From: Candidatus Aerophobota bacterium
GTDB lineage: Bacteria > Aerophobota > Aerophobia > Aerophobales > AE-B3A
Reading direction: 5' to 3'
NCBI GenBank assembly: GCA_030602105.1
Contig: JAUWAK010000040.1
Span: 1-8,727, forward strand
Length of the DNA: 8,727 nucleotides
The notes below the pieces were generated by a model that saw nothing but the letters and a program-made list of their open reading frames with translations, was not told where the DNA came from and made no database searches. Position 1 is the stretch's first letter; every line of letters starts with the position of its first letter. Positions 1-6,553 of this stretch are shown one piece after another. A program made the position numbers and the translations under genes.

Positions 1-393
1 GGGAATAAATCTTTTCTGGATTATCAGACCGTTCCTAATTGTATTTTTACTACTCCTGAGATAGCCTATGTGGGTCTGGATAGGGAAGGGGCGAAGAAAG
101 CTGGTTATGAAGTAAAAGTGGGCCGGTTCAATTTCGCCTTCTTGGGGAAGGCTCAAATTATGGGAGAAGCGGAAGGACTAGTGATGATAGTTGCTGAAGA
201 GGGAACCTTTCGAGTCTTGGGCATGCACATAATAGGTCCCCATGCTTCTGATCTTATCCATGAAGGTGCGCTGGCTGTAAGTCAAGGGCTAACTACCGTA
301 GATATTGCCCGGACCATACATGCGCATCCAACCCTTTCCGAAATTCTGTGTGAAGCTGCCCGGGCGGTGCACGATAAAGCTATTCATTCCTAG
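1..393 (+). CDS. lpdA: Dihydrolipoamide dehydrogenase (E3), C-terminal part, 5' end outside the window
   Basis: This is the 3' end of a flavoprotein disulfide reductase, open from the first base (130 residues visible). E3 reoxidises dihydrolipoyl groups on 2-oxoacid dehydrogenase complexes or the glycine cleavage system, passing electrons through FAD to NAD+. Visible is the interface (dimerisation) domain: it opens with TTPEIAYVG, the family's usual entry, and ends with HAHPTLSE. In this motif the second His (bases 325-327) and the Glu (340-342) form the catalytic His-Glu dyad that completes the active site of the partner subunit. The FAD and NAD domains and the redox-active CxxxxC lie upstream and cannot be checked. 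The HPTLSE motif favours true E3 over mercuric or other reductases. lipB follows on the same strand, which supports a lipoate context. Confidence 0.93.
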   Translation, partial: GNKSFLDYQTVPNCIFTTPEIAYVGLDREGAKKAGYEVKVGRFNFAFLGKAQIMGEAEGLVMIVAEEGTFRVLGMHIIGPHASDLIHEGALAVSQGLTTVDIARTIHAHPTLSEILCEAARAVHDKAIHS

Positions 394-401
394 GTGCACC
401 G
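365..401. repeat. Inverted repeat spanning the lpdA stop codon
   Basis: CGGTGCAC at 365-372 pairs perfectly with GTGCACCG at 394-401, giving an 8-bp GC-rich stem with a 21-base loop that contains the lpdA stop codon. The right arm is followed by TC and a run of seven A, not T, so it does not look like an intrinsic terminator of the + strand. It could act as an mRNA 3' structure or be chance. Each arm also contains the palindrome GTGCAC. Confidence 0.35.
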
Positions 402-528
402 TCAAAAAAACTCCTCCATGGTTGCCGTTCCCTCATCTCTCGTCAAGCTTGAATTTCTTGCTTACCAGAACATGGGCCTTGGGCAGTGGTATTGAATGGT
501 CTGCCGCCCAGGGGTTTTGTCATTAATC

Positions 529-533
529 AGGAA
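529..533 (+). promoter_or_regulatory. Ribosome binding site that fixes the lipB start
   Basis: AGGAA sits 7 bases before ATG 541. The in-frame ATG at 496 has no comparable site and would add 15 residues that do not resemble the start of LipB proteins. Confidence 0.65.
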
Positions 534-540
534 CAAAATT

Positions 541-1236
541 ATGGGTCAAGATAGAATCTGCTGGATTCTAGACGAGGGTGTTCTTCCCTACAGGGAAGCT
601 TATGGGTTGCAAAATTCGCTGGTGAAGTTGAGGTTAAGGAATATGGTGCCTGATTGTTTGATCCTGCTCGAACACCCACCGGTTCTTACTCTAGGTCGCA
701 ACCGGGGAGATGAGAATATTTTGGTTTCCAAAGAGATATTGAGAAAAGAAGAAATAGAAGTCGTCTTGACGGATCGGGGTGGCAGTGTTACCTATCACGG
801 ACCCGGTCAATTGGTGGGCTATCCTATCCTGAGTCTAAGAGAGTATTCTCGGAATGTCTCTGAATATCTGAGGAAAATAGAGGAGGTAATAATTCTGACT
901 CTCAAAGAGTTCGAGGTGCAAGCGAAAAGGAGATCGGACTATCCGGGAATATGGGTAGGAGAGAAGAAGATTGCCTCCATCGGGGTAGCCATAAGGCAGT
1001 TCAGAATAACCTATCATGGTTTTGCCTTTAATGTAAATCCTGACATGTCCCGCTTCAGGCTTATTAATCCTTGTGGAATCAAAAACCTTGAGCTGACTTC
1101 CTTGGCAAATCTTTTGGGTTATCCCCCAGAAATGGCTGAGGTCAAGCAGAAAATAGCGAGAAGCTTCGCTCATACGTTCGGGATGAAGATGGTAAGAAAT
1201 GATGTTTATCCCCCCATTGTGTCCATAGGTACTTAA
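541..1236 (+). CDS. lipB: Octanoyl-[acyl carrier protein]:protein N-octanoyltransferase LipB
   Basis: LipB moves the octanoyl chain from acyl carrier protein to the target lysine of lipoyl domains through a thioester intermediate. LipA then inserts sulfur to make lipoate. The 231-residue protein has the usual length. Signatures in order: LLEHPPVLTLGR (42-53), RGGSVTYHGPGQ (79-90), GEKKIASIG (140-148) with the likely catalytic Lys143, YHGFAFNVN (158-166), and INPCG (175-179) with the nucleophile Cys178. All key residues are present, so it should be active. The start at 541 is chosen because MGQDRICWILDEG aligns with the family N-terminus and has a good ribosome binding site. An upstream in-frame ATG at 496 would add an unsupported 15-residue tail. 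The gene lies directly downstream of lpdA and may share its transcript. The dcw promoter begins 42 bases after its stop. Confidence 0.95.
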   Translation: MGQDRICWILDEGVLPYREAYGLQNSLVKLRLRNMVPDCLILLEHPPVLTLGRNRGDENILVSKEILRKEEIEVVLTDRGGSVTYHGPGQLVGYPILSLREYSRNVSEYLRKIEEVIILTLKEFEVQAKRRSDYPGIWVGEKKIASIGVAIRQFRITYHGFAFNVNPDMSRFRLINPCGIKNLELTSLANLLGYPPEMAEVKQKIARSFAHTFGMKMVRNDVYPPIVSIGT

Positions 1237-1277
1237 TTTCATTGATGCCCGCCCTCCAATCCAAAACTTTCTAGCCC

Positions 1278-1305
1278 TTGACAATCGTTCTTTCTGTGAT
1301 AAAAT
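1278..1305 (+). promoter_or_regulatory. Sigma70-type promoter of the mraZ/dcw cluster
   Basis: A perfect -35 box TTGACA (1278-1283) is followed by a 16-base spacer and TAAAAT (1300-1305), a 5 of 6 match to the -10 consensus. TG at 1297-1298 makes it an extended -10 element. Transcription would start near 1311-1313, leaving a leader of about 50 bases before mraZ. It is the best promoter in the window and stands exactly where the dcw cluster begins. The strand and position are seen directly; activity is inferred. Confidence 0.85.
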
Positions 1306-1333
1306 AGTGGAGGAAAGTGGTAGAAAGTGGAGG
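1304..1333 (+). promoter_or_regulatory. MraZ operator: three tandem 10-bp AGTGG boxes
   Basis: Three directly adjacent 10-base units, ATAGTGGAGG (1304-1313), AAAGTGGTAG (1314-1323) and AAAGTGGAGG (1324-1333), share the core AGTGG at 1306, 1316 and 1326. MraZ proteins are known to bind short G-rich direct repeats with a 10-bp period next to their own promoter (TGGG-type in E. coli, AAAGTG-type in Mollicutes). The boxes begin at the last bases of the -10 element and cover the predicted transcription start, so bound MraZ should block initiation. That this MraZ binds them is inferred from family knowledge. Confidence 0.82.
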
Positions 1334-1350
1334 ACCCCTACAGGTAAGAT

Positions 1351-1355
1351 GGAGG
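1351..1355 (+). promoter_or_regulatory. Ribosome binding site that fixes the mraZ start
   Basis: GGAGG is placed 6 bases before ATG 1362. The longer reading from GTG 1317 would start inside the operator repeats, with no ribosome binding site of its own except the repeats, and would add 15 residues absent from the family. Confidence 0.75.
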
Positions 1356-1361
1356 AAGAAG

Positions 1362-1802
1362 ATGCTGATGGGGGAGTACCACCATTGTCTGGACGCCAAG
1401 AATCGCCTGATTATTCCATCTTCCTTGCGCCAGCAGTTGAGGAAAGGTGATACAGAATTTATCGTTACCCGGGGATTGGACAGGAGTCTATTTCTCTATC
1501 CACTGTCCGAGTGGAAGAGGCTGGAAGAAAATCTCACGGATCTGTCTACTACCCAATCAAATGCTCGAGCTTTCCTCAGACTTCTTTTCTCTGGAGCCCA
1601 TCCGGTGAAACCTGATCCTCAGGCTAGAATTATCGTGCCTCAATCCCTGAAGGATTTTGCCGGAATTGATGAGAAAGTGACCATCATAGGGGCTTTTAAC
1701 AAGATAGAAATCTGGGCAGAAAATATGTGGGAGAAATACTACCAGGAAAAACGCTCGATCTATGAAGAGCTTTCAGAGAGGGTTATGGATGTCGGAATAT
1801 GA
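1362..1802 (+). CDS. mraZ: Transcriptional regulator MraZ
   Basis: MraZ is a DNA-binding protein that assembles into rings and represses the dcw cluster, including itself. This copy is 146 residues, the normal size. It shows the two swapped-hairpin AbrB-like repeats of the family, each with its DxxxR signature: Asp11-Arg15 in LDAKNRLIIP and Asp85-Arg89 in PDPQARIIVP. Between them are the conserved TRGLDRSLFLYP (36-47) and ARAFLRLLFSGA (68-79), and near the end IEIWAENMWEKY (115-126). The start at 1362 gives MLMGEYHH, like other MraZ N-termini, with GGAGG 6 bases upstream; ATG 1368 is a possible but less well spaced alternative. Its stop overlaps the rsmH start in ATGA, which indicates translational coupling. 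It is the first gene after the strong promoter and its presumed operator. Confidence 0.96.
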   Translation: MLMGEYHHCLDAKNRLIIPSSLRQQLRKGDTEFIVTRGLDRSLFLYPLSEWKRLEENLTDLSTTQSNARAFLRLLFSGAHPVKPDPQARIIVPQSLKDFAGIDEKVTIIGAFNKIEIWAENMWEKYYQEKRSIYEELSERVMDVGI

Positions 1803-2689
1803 CATCCTCTCATATCCCGGTAATGGTCCAGGAAGTTCTCTGTTGGCTTCATCCTGAAGAGAACAGCGTCTATGTAGATTGCACGGTAGGAGGAGGAGGT
1901 CATAGCAAGGCCATCCTTGAGAAATTGAAGGGAAAGATTAATATTTTGGGGATAGACCGAGATGAAGAAGCTCTCAAAATCGCCCGAGCTGAACTGGGAA
2001 GGTACGGTGAACAGGTTATGTTGAGGCAAAGGAATTTCAGGGATCTTTCTGTAGTTCTTGCAGAGGAAGGTATGGAGAAGGTAGATGGTGCTTTCTATGA
2101 TCTCGGTCTATCCACCATTCAGCTAGATGATCCCCGGCGGGGATTTAGTTTTCGTTATGATGGTCCGTTGGATATGAGGATGGACAGAAGCCAATCTCTA
2201 ACAGCCGCTCATCTCCTTAGACAGCTTCCAGGCGAGGAACTTGGGGACATCTTTTTCCGGCTGGGCCAAGAGAGATGGGCTAAGCGAGTTGCCCAGTTTG
2301 TGGTGCAAGAGAGAAGAGTTCACCCAATCGAAACGACTTCAGATCTGGTTGAGGTAATACGAAAAGCTATCCCCGCCAGGGTAAGAACAAAACGCAAGAT
2401 TCACTTTGCCACCAAGATCTTTCAAGCCCTCAGGATCCAGGTTAACCACGAGCTAGAGAATATAAGGGAGAGTCTCATTTGTTGTTTTGATCTGGTAAGA
2501 AGGCAGGGTAGAATCTGTTTTATTAGTTACCATTCTCTGGAGGACAGGATCGTCAAAGAGGAGTTCAAAAAAAGGGACGGCACGACAATTCGAATCCTTA
2601 CTAAGAAAGTGATAAAGCCTTCTCAAGAGGAAATAAGGAAAAATCCCCGGGCTCGCTCGGCGAGACTACGGACTGCTGAAGTAGTATAG
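1799..2689 (+). CDS. rsmH: 16S rRNA (cytosine(1402)-N(4))-methyltransferase RsmH
   Basis: RsmH (MraW) uses S-adenosylmethionine to methylate N4 of C1402 in the ribosomal P site. It is a constant member of dcw clusters although it acts on ribosomes. The 296-residue protein shows HIPVM (5-9), the SAM-binding VDCTVGGGGHS (26-36) and GIDRDEEAL (51-59), then DLGLSTIQLDD (101-111), RGFSF (114-118), GPLDMRMD (122-129), ATKIFQALRI (204-213), the ISYHSLEDR block (242-250) and the C-terminal NPRARSARLR (282-291). All regions expected of the family are intact. The ATG lies within the mraZ stop (ATGA, 4-base overlap). No strong ribosome binding site precedes it, so translation probably depends on ribosomes finishing mraZ. 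Confidence 0.97.
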   Translation: MTSSHIPVMVQEVLCWLHPEENSVYVDCTVGGGGHSKAILEKLKGKINILGIDRDEEALKIARAELGRYGEQVMLRQRNFRDLSVVLAEEGMEKVDGAFYDLGLSTIQLDDPRRGFSFRYDGPLDMRMDRSQSLTAAHLLRQLPGEELGDIFFRLGQERWAKRVAQFVVQERRVHPIETTSDLVEVIRKAIPARVRTKRKIHFATKIFQALRIQVNHELENIRESLICCFDLVRRQGRICFISYHSLEDRIVKEEFKKRDGTTIRILTKKVIKPSQEEIRKNPRARSARLRTAEVV

Positions 2690-2703
2690 AACAAGGACCG
2701 GCA

Positions 2704-3063
2704 ATGAAGTGGGTGGCAGCGGTTTTGATCTTTCTTTTCTGTCTGGTGGGAGTGGAAATCTACCGAGGTACGGAACTGGTAAAAGCAAGCTACACTCTGC
2801 AGAAGCTCGAGGGGACCCGAAAAGACCTGGAGAAGCAGAACGGATATCTGAAGCAGAAACTCTCTTCCTCTCTCTCTTTGGGATCATTGGAGAGCCGAGC
2901 CCGGGGGAAACTACGTTTGGGCAGTCCCCAGGAGACAAGATTCATAAGAGAAGATCTCCCCCGTGTAGAAAGCAAATCCATACCCCCTTGGCTAAGAGCC
3001 TGGAAGCAAATAAAGGAGCTATTCGACAACCTCAGGAAATTCGTTAGCTTGACTTTATTCTAA
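2704..3063 (+). CDS. ftsL: Cell division protein FtsL-like, small bitopic membrane protein
   Basis: This is a 119-residue protein between rsmH and ftsI, the standard place of ftsL. FtsL, with FtsB/DivIC and FtsQ/DivIB, controls septal wall synthesis by FtsI-FtsW. Seen here: a very short cytoplasmic N-terminus, one membrane segment (about 3-19), a probable coiled coil (about 24-56, rich in Leu, Lys and Glu), and then LESRARGKLRLGSP (62-75), which matches the 'xLExxARxxLGxxxP' pattern of FtsL/DivIC proteins. The tail from 95 contains Trp97 and Trp100 and a basic, possibly amphipathic helix. AAGGA at 2693-2697, 6 bases before the ATG, supports this start, 14 bases after rsmH. Sequence identity in this family is low, so the name rests on topology and position. 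DivIC/FtsB is the alternative. Confidence 0.78.
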   Translation: MKWVAAVLIFLFCLVGVEIYRGTELVKASYTLQKLEGTRKDLEKQNGYLKQKLSSSLSLGSLESRARGKLRLGSPQETRFIREDLPRVESKSIPPWLRAWKQIKELFDNLRKFVSLTLF

Positions 3064-3119
3064 GCTGCCAAAAGCTTCGGCCGGGATAGGGCGGACTTGC
3101 TTGGGGGAAGAGTTGGAAG

Positions 3120-5012
3120 ATGTCGGGCAGCCAGAGTTCCGGTAGAATCCATATTTACTTACCCTTTCTTGCTCTATTCTTTGCCTTTATTGTGGTGGAG
3201 GCTCGTCTTTATTGGCTGCAGATTATCCAGCACCAGGCATTCTCTGAGCGAGCCCGCGGAGCACAGATAAGAAAGATTGAGGTTTCTCCCAAAAGAGGAA
3301 CTATTTACGATCGGAATCTACAGAAACTAGCCATTAATATTCCCTCCTATTCTCTTTATGCCCGTCCCAAAACAATATCTAATTCCAAAGAGGTAGCGAG
3401 ACGTCTGGCCCCTTTGCTGAAGATGAAATCTTCTACCCTCAGAAAGAAGCTTGTCGGAGGCCACATTTTTGTCTGGCTAAAGAGGAAATTATCCTTGTCT
3501 GAGAAGGAGCAAATTGAAAAACTGAACCTTGAAGGGGTCGGTTTCGTAGAGGAAAGCAAGAGATTCTATCCTCAAAAGGAACTAGCATCTCATGTTCTTG
3601 GCTTTGCGGGAGTGGACAATCAGGGTCTGGCTGGGGTGGAGTTTTCTTATGACCATGAACTGAAGGGAGAAAAGGGCCATTTTTGGATCACAAGAGATGC
3701 CCTTGGCTATGAAATCCCATACGGCAGACGGACTCTGCAGACTCTCATTCCCGGTAAGGATCTAGTGCTGAGCATTGACAGTATGATTCAGTCTATTGTG
3801 GAACAGGAACTGGCGATTGCTTTGAAAGAGACCCAAGCGCAGTCGGTGGAAGCGCTATTTATGGATCCTCACACCGGCGCAATTCTTGCTCTTGCCCGAC
3901 GGCCCAGCTATGATCCGAATCGTTACTGGGACTATCCTGCATCAGCTCAAAAGAATCATCTCCTTCATTCAATCTATGAGCCAGGCTCTACTTTTAAAGT
4001 GGTCACAGCATCTGTGCTGCTGGAAGAAGGTCTGGTGGACATGAAGGAGAAGATCTTTTGTCAGGAGACTCTCAGGGTAGCTGATCACGTCTTCCATGAC
4101 TGGAAGAAATTCAACACTGAACTGGACTTCTACACGATAATGCAACATTCTTCTGATATAGGGATGATTAAGCTGGCCAGCCGGATAGACAATGACATTT
4201 TTTTTCAATACATCAACCGCTTTGGATTCGGCACAAAGACCGGGGTAGATCTTCCCGGGGAAGAACGTGGGATTGTCCGACCATCCTCCTCCTGGTCTTT
4301 GACCGATCCTCCGTGTATAGCCATTGGCCACGGAATAGCTGTCACTCCCCTGCAGATGGTTAACTTTCTGTCGGCCGTAATCAATGGGGGAAAGCTGCTT
4401 AGACCCTATGTAGTGGAAGCTGTGCTTGAGCCAGGGGGAAGGGTCATCAAGAAGACGAGTCCTCGCCTGATAAGGAGGATTATCCCTGATTCCACTTCTA
4501 ATCTCCTGCGAGAGTTCCTGGAAGGCGTAGTCGCTGGAGGAACAGGAAAAAGAGCCAGCGTGTCTGGATACTCCGTAGGAGGCAAAACAGGAACGGCGCA
4601 GGTTCCTCTTTCCGGGGGTCGAGGCTATGCTAAGGGGAAATATATTTCCTCCTTTATGGGTTTCGCTCCCGTAGGCTCTCCGAAGATTGCCGGCATTGTT
4701 GTCATTAAGGAGCCCACGGGAACTTACTGGGGTGGAGAAATTGCCGCTCCGGTTGTCGGCAGGATCATAGGAAGGGCTCTACCCCATATGAATGTTCTAC
4801 CCCAGGAAGAGAAATGGGTTAGGTTACCATCTCGTCCCAGGCAGATTTCCTCGAGGCAAGATAGTGGGGAGGGATCGAGTCCTGGCTCCATTTTTTCCTT
4901 GCTGACTGGTAAGCTGAACACCTCTCTCAAAGAAAGAGTCTCAACTCTCTTGTCTTCCTGCCGGGATGCAAAGGAGTATTTGCTTAGCTTCTACCAGGAA
5001 AAAATTTCGTGA
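3120..5012 (+). CDS. ftsI: Class B penicillin-binding protein, septal transpeptidase FtsI/PBP3
   Basis: FtsI cross-links peptidoglycan at the division septum together with FtsW. The 630-residue protein has a short cytoplasmic N-terminus, one membrane anchor (about 11-32), the class B pedestal beginning at KRGTIYDRN (58-66), and a transpeptidase domain from about 240 to 555. Its catalytic motifs are SxxK (Ser290-Lys293 in GSTFK), SxN-type Ser344-Ser345-Asp346, and KTG (Lys489-Thr-Gly in GGKTGTAQ). The second motif has Asp where Asn is usual in FtsI. The residues after the DRN motif read LQKLA rather than the common GxxLA. About 75 residues follow the transpeptidase fold (from about 556), Ser-rich and without PASTA repeats. 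ATG 3120 is preceded by GGGGGAAG at 3103-3110. The stop overlaps murE by 4 bases. Position after ftsL and before murE favours FtsI over the elongation enzyme PBP2 or a SpoVD-type paralogue. Confidence 0.94.
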   Translation: MSGSQSSGRIHIYLPFLALFFAFIVVEARLYWLQIIQHQAFSERARGAQIRKIEVSPKRGTIYDRNLQKLAINIPSYSLYARPKTISNSKEVARRLAPLLKMKSSTLRKKLVGGHIFVWLKRKLSLSEKEQIEKLNLEGVGFVEESKRFYPQKELASHVLGFAGVDNQGLAGVEFSYDHELKGEKGHFWITRDALGYEIPYGRRTLQTLIPGKDLVLSIDSMIQSIVEQELAIALKETQAQSVEALFMDPHTGAILALARRPSYDPNRYWDYPASAQKNHLLHSIYEPGSTFKVVTASVLLEEGLVDMKEKIFCQETLRVADHVFHDWKKFNTELDFYTIMQHSSDIGMIKLASRIDNDIFFQYINRFGFGTKTGVDLPGEERGIVRPSSSWSLTDPPCIAIGHGIAVTPLQMVNFLSAVINGGKLLRPYVVEAVLEPGGRVIKKTSPRLIRRIIPDSTSNLLREFLEGVVAGGTGKRASVSGYSVGGKTGTAQVPLSGGRGYAKGKYISSFMGFAPVGSPKIAGIVVIKEPTGTYWGGEIAAPVVGRIIGRALPHMNVLPQEEKWVRLPSRPRQISSRQDSGEGSSPGSIFSLLTGKLNTSLKERVSTLLSSCRDAKEYLLSFYQEKIS

Positions 5013-6478
5013 ATCTCAAGAAACTTATATCAGTTCTGGATGTGGAAAAAGTAGTTGGTCCATTAGACAGGAATGTTAAAGGGTTGACCTATGACTCCCG
5101 GGAGGTGAAAAGAGGATTTCTTTTTGTGGCCATTGCCGGATTTAGAGAGGATGGTCATAGGTTTATCCCCGAGGCTATAGGAAAAGGTGTTGGGGTGGTG
5201 GTGGTGGAAAAGGAAATTTCCTCACCGCATCAAGGTCTCACTTTCATCAGGGTTCGCTCGAGCCGAGAAGCCCTGGCTAGACTCAGCAATTACTGGTATG
5301 GATTTCCCTCTCGAGAGCTAAAGCTAATTGGCATCACCGGAACGAACGGAAAAACCACCACCACCTATCTCATCGAGTCCATACTGAAAAAAGCAGGGTA
5401 TGGGGTAGGTAGGATTTCCACCATCAATTATGACCTGGGTAGTGGACCGGTTCCTTCCAGGATTACTACCCCGGAATCCCAGGATCTTCATAGGATGCTG
5501 CGGAAGATGGCTGATGGAGGCATCGATTATGTAGCTATGGAAGTTTCCTCTCATTCCTTGGCCCTTCACCGGGTGGATGGAGTCCAGTTTGAGTTCGCCG
5601 TGTTCACCAATTTCTCCACTGATCACCTCGATTTTCACAAAACCATTGAGCATTACCTGGAAGCCAAAGTCTCCCTTTTCCGGGACAGAGTCCCCGGCAG
5701 GGCAGCAGTCAATGTTGATGATCCAACGGCACCTCATATTATGAGGAGGATCTCCTGCCCTCTCATCACCTACGCCGTCAAAAAAAAGGCAAGGGTAAAG
5801 GGGAAAATACTGAGGAGGGGACCTCGAGGATCGTCTTTTCTGGTTCAGATTGGCAAGGATAAGCCTCTAAGGGTTGATCTCCCCCTCCTGGGTAGTCACA
5901 ATGTCTACAATGCTCTGGCAGCTATCTCTGTTGCCAGCGCTGAAGAGGTGCCGCCGCCGATCATTAAGGAAGGACTGGAGGCAGTAAAGAGGATCCCTGG
6001 TAGATTGGAGTGTGTCCAGAACAAAAAAAATCTGGATGTTTTTGTTGATTATGCTCACACTCCTGATGCTCTGGAGAAAGTTCTGAGGAGTCTTCGCCAG
6101 GTGGCGAGAGGCAAACTCTGGGTGGTATTCGGATGTGGTGGAGACCGAGATACCGGAAAGCGTCCGCTTATGGGGAAGATAAGCCTTAAGTTGGCCGACT
6201 ATTCTGTCATTACCTCGGATAATCCTCGCAGCGAGGACCCCGAGAAGATTATTGTTGCCATTGAAGAGGGAATCAAGGAAGACGGCGGACAGAAGGATGA
6301 GGACTACACTACTGCTACGGATCGAAGAGAGGCTATCAGAATAGCTCTGGGGAGGATGAGGAGAGGAGATACTCTTCTCATTGCAGGTAAGGGGCATGAG
6401 AGCGTGCAGATCTTCAAGGATCGAGCGGTGGAGTTTAGCGATAGCAAAGTGGTGCGAGATTTGCTGTCCCCGAATTAG
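5009..6478 (+). CDS. murE: UDP-N-acetylmuramoyl-L-alanyl-D-glutamate--2,6-diaminopimelate ligase MurE
   Basis: MurE is the cytoplasmic ATP-dependent ligase that adds the third stem-peptide residue to UDP-MurNAc-L-Ala-D-Glu. The 489-residue protein shows the three Mur ligase domains: an N-terminal UDP-binding domain with TYDSREVKRG (27-36), a central ATPase with P-loop GITGTNGKTT (108-117), TTPES (153-157), EVSSHSL (178-184), NFSTDHLDFH (201-210) and the probable carbamylated Lys220, and a C-terminal domain with VDYAHTPDAL (347-356), GCGGDRDTGKRP (376-387) and GKGHE (460-464). DNPR at 404-407 is the signature of meso-diaminopimelate-adding enzymes, as opposed to the lysine-adding type. The start is GTG 5009 within the ftsI stop (GTGA), with AGGAA at 4996-5000 upstream. 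Two runs of eight A occur in the gene without breaking the frame. Confidence 0.97.
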   Translation: MNLKKLISVLDVEKVVGPLDRNVKGLTYDSREVKRGFLFVAIAGFREDGHRFIPEAIGKGVGVVVVEKEISSPHQGLTFIRVRSSREALARLSNYWYGFPSRELKLIGITGTNGKTTTTYLIESILKKAGYGVGRISTINYDLGSGPVPSRITTPESQDLHRMLRKMADGGIDYVAMEVSSHSLALHRVDGVQFEFAVFTNFSTDHLDFHKTIEHYLEAKVSLFRDRVPGRAAVNVDDPTAPHIMRRISCPLITYAVKKKARVKGKILRRGPRGSSFLVQIGKDKPLRVDLPLLGSHNVYNALAAISVASAEEVPPPIIKEGLEAVKRIPGRLECVQNKKNLDVFVDYAHTPDALEKVLRSLRQVARGKLWVVFGCGGDRDTGKRPLMGKISLKLADYSVITSDNPRSEDPEKIIVAIEEGIKEDGGQKDEDYTTATDRREAIRIALGRMRRGDTLLIAGKGHESVQIFKDRAVEFSDSKVVRDLLSPN

Positions 6479-6489
6479 TTCTATATAAT
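6461..6489 (+). promoter_or_regulatory. Possible internal promoter for murF-mraY at the end of murE
   Basis: TTGCTG (6461-6466) and a perfect TATAAT (6484-6489) are separated by an optimal 17 bases. The -35 matches only at TTG; the -10 matches fully. It overlaps the last codons of murE and its stop, just ahead of the 75-base gap before murF, the longest gap inside the cluster. Transcription would start near 6496. Activity is inferred. Confidence 0.5.
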
Positions 6490-6553
6490 GAAGTCGAACT
6501 GCCAGAATTCCTGGTGTGGGTGATCCTCTATCTAGCAGGGGGAGAGGACTATT

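Noticed and set aside
394..540. Search for a dedicated lipB promoter in the lpdA-lipB gap
   Set aside because: TTG-containing -35-like hexamers occur (for example at 449, 458 and 479), but none has a credible -10 box at 16 to 18 bases.
496..540. N-terminal extension of lipB from ATG 496
   Set aside because: The 15 extra residues do not look like LipB and lack a ribosome binding site; ATG 541 has AGGAA at a good distance.
835..1284. 149-codon minus-strand frame opposite lipB and the mraZ promoter
   Set aside because: Antisense to conserved lipB motifs, with no family resemblance.
2709..3047. 112-codon + strand frame nested within ftsL in another frame
   Set aside because: The product has no membrane segment and reads as low-complexity Gly/Ser/Pro. 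The ftsL frame has the ribosome binding site, membrane helix, coiled coil and family motif.
4198..4205. Run of eight T inside ftsI as a possible frameshift or terminator
   Set aside because: The frame is continuous through it, with normal FtsI sequence on both sides, and no hairpin precedes it.
5780..5789. Run of eight A followed by GG in murE, containing an in-phase A AAA AAG slippery heptamer
   Set aside because: A -1 shift would end at a TAA after roughly two dozen codons and would destroy MurE. No clear stimulatory structure follows. It simply encodes Lys-Lys-Lys.
6023..6030. Second run of eight A in murE
   Set aside because: The frame continues directly into the conserved VDYAHTPDAL motif, so there is neither a frameshift nor a sequencing error.
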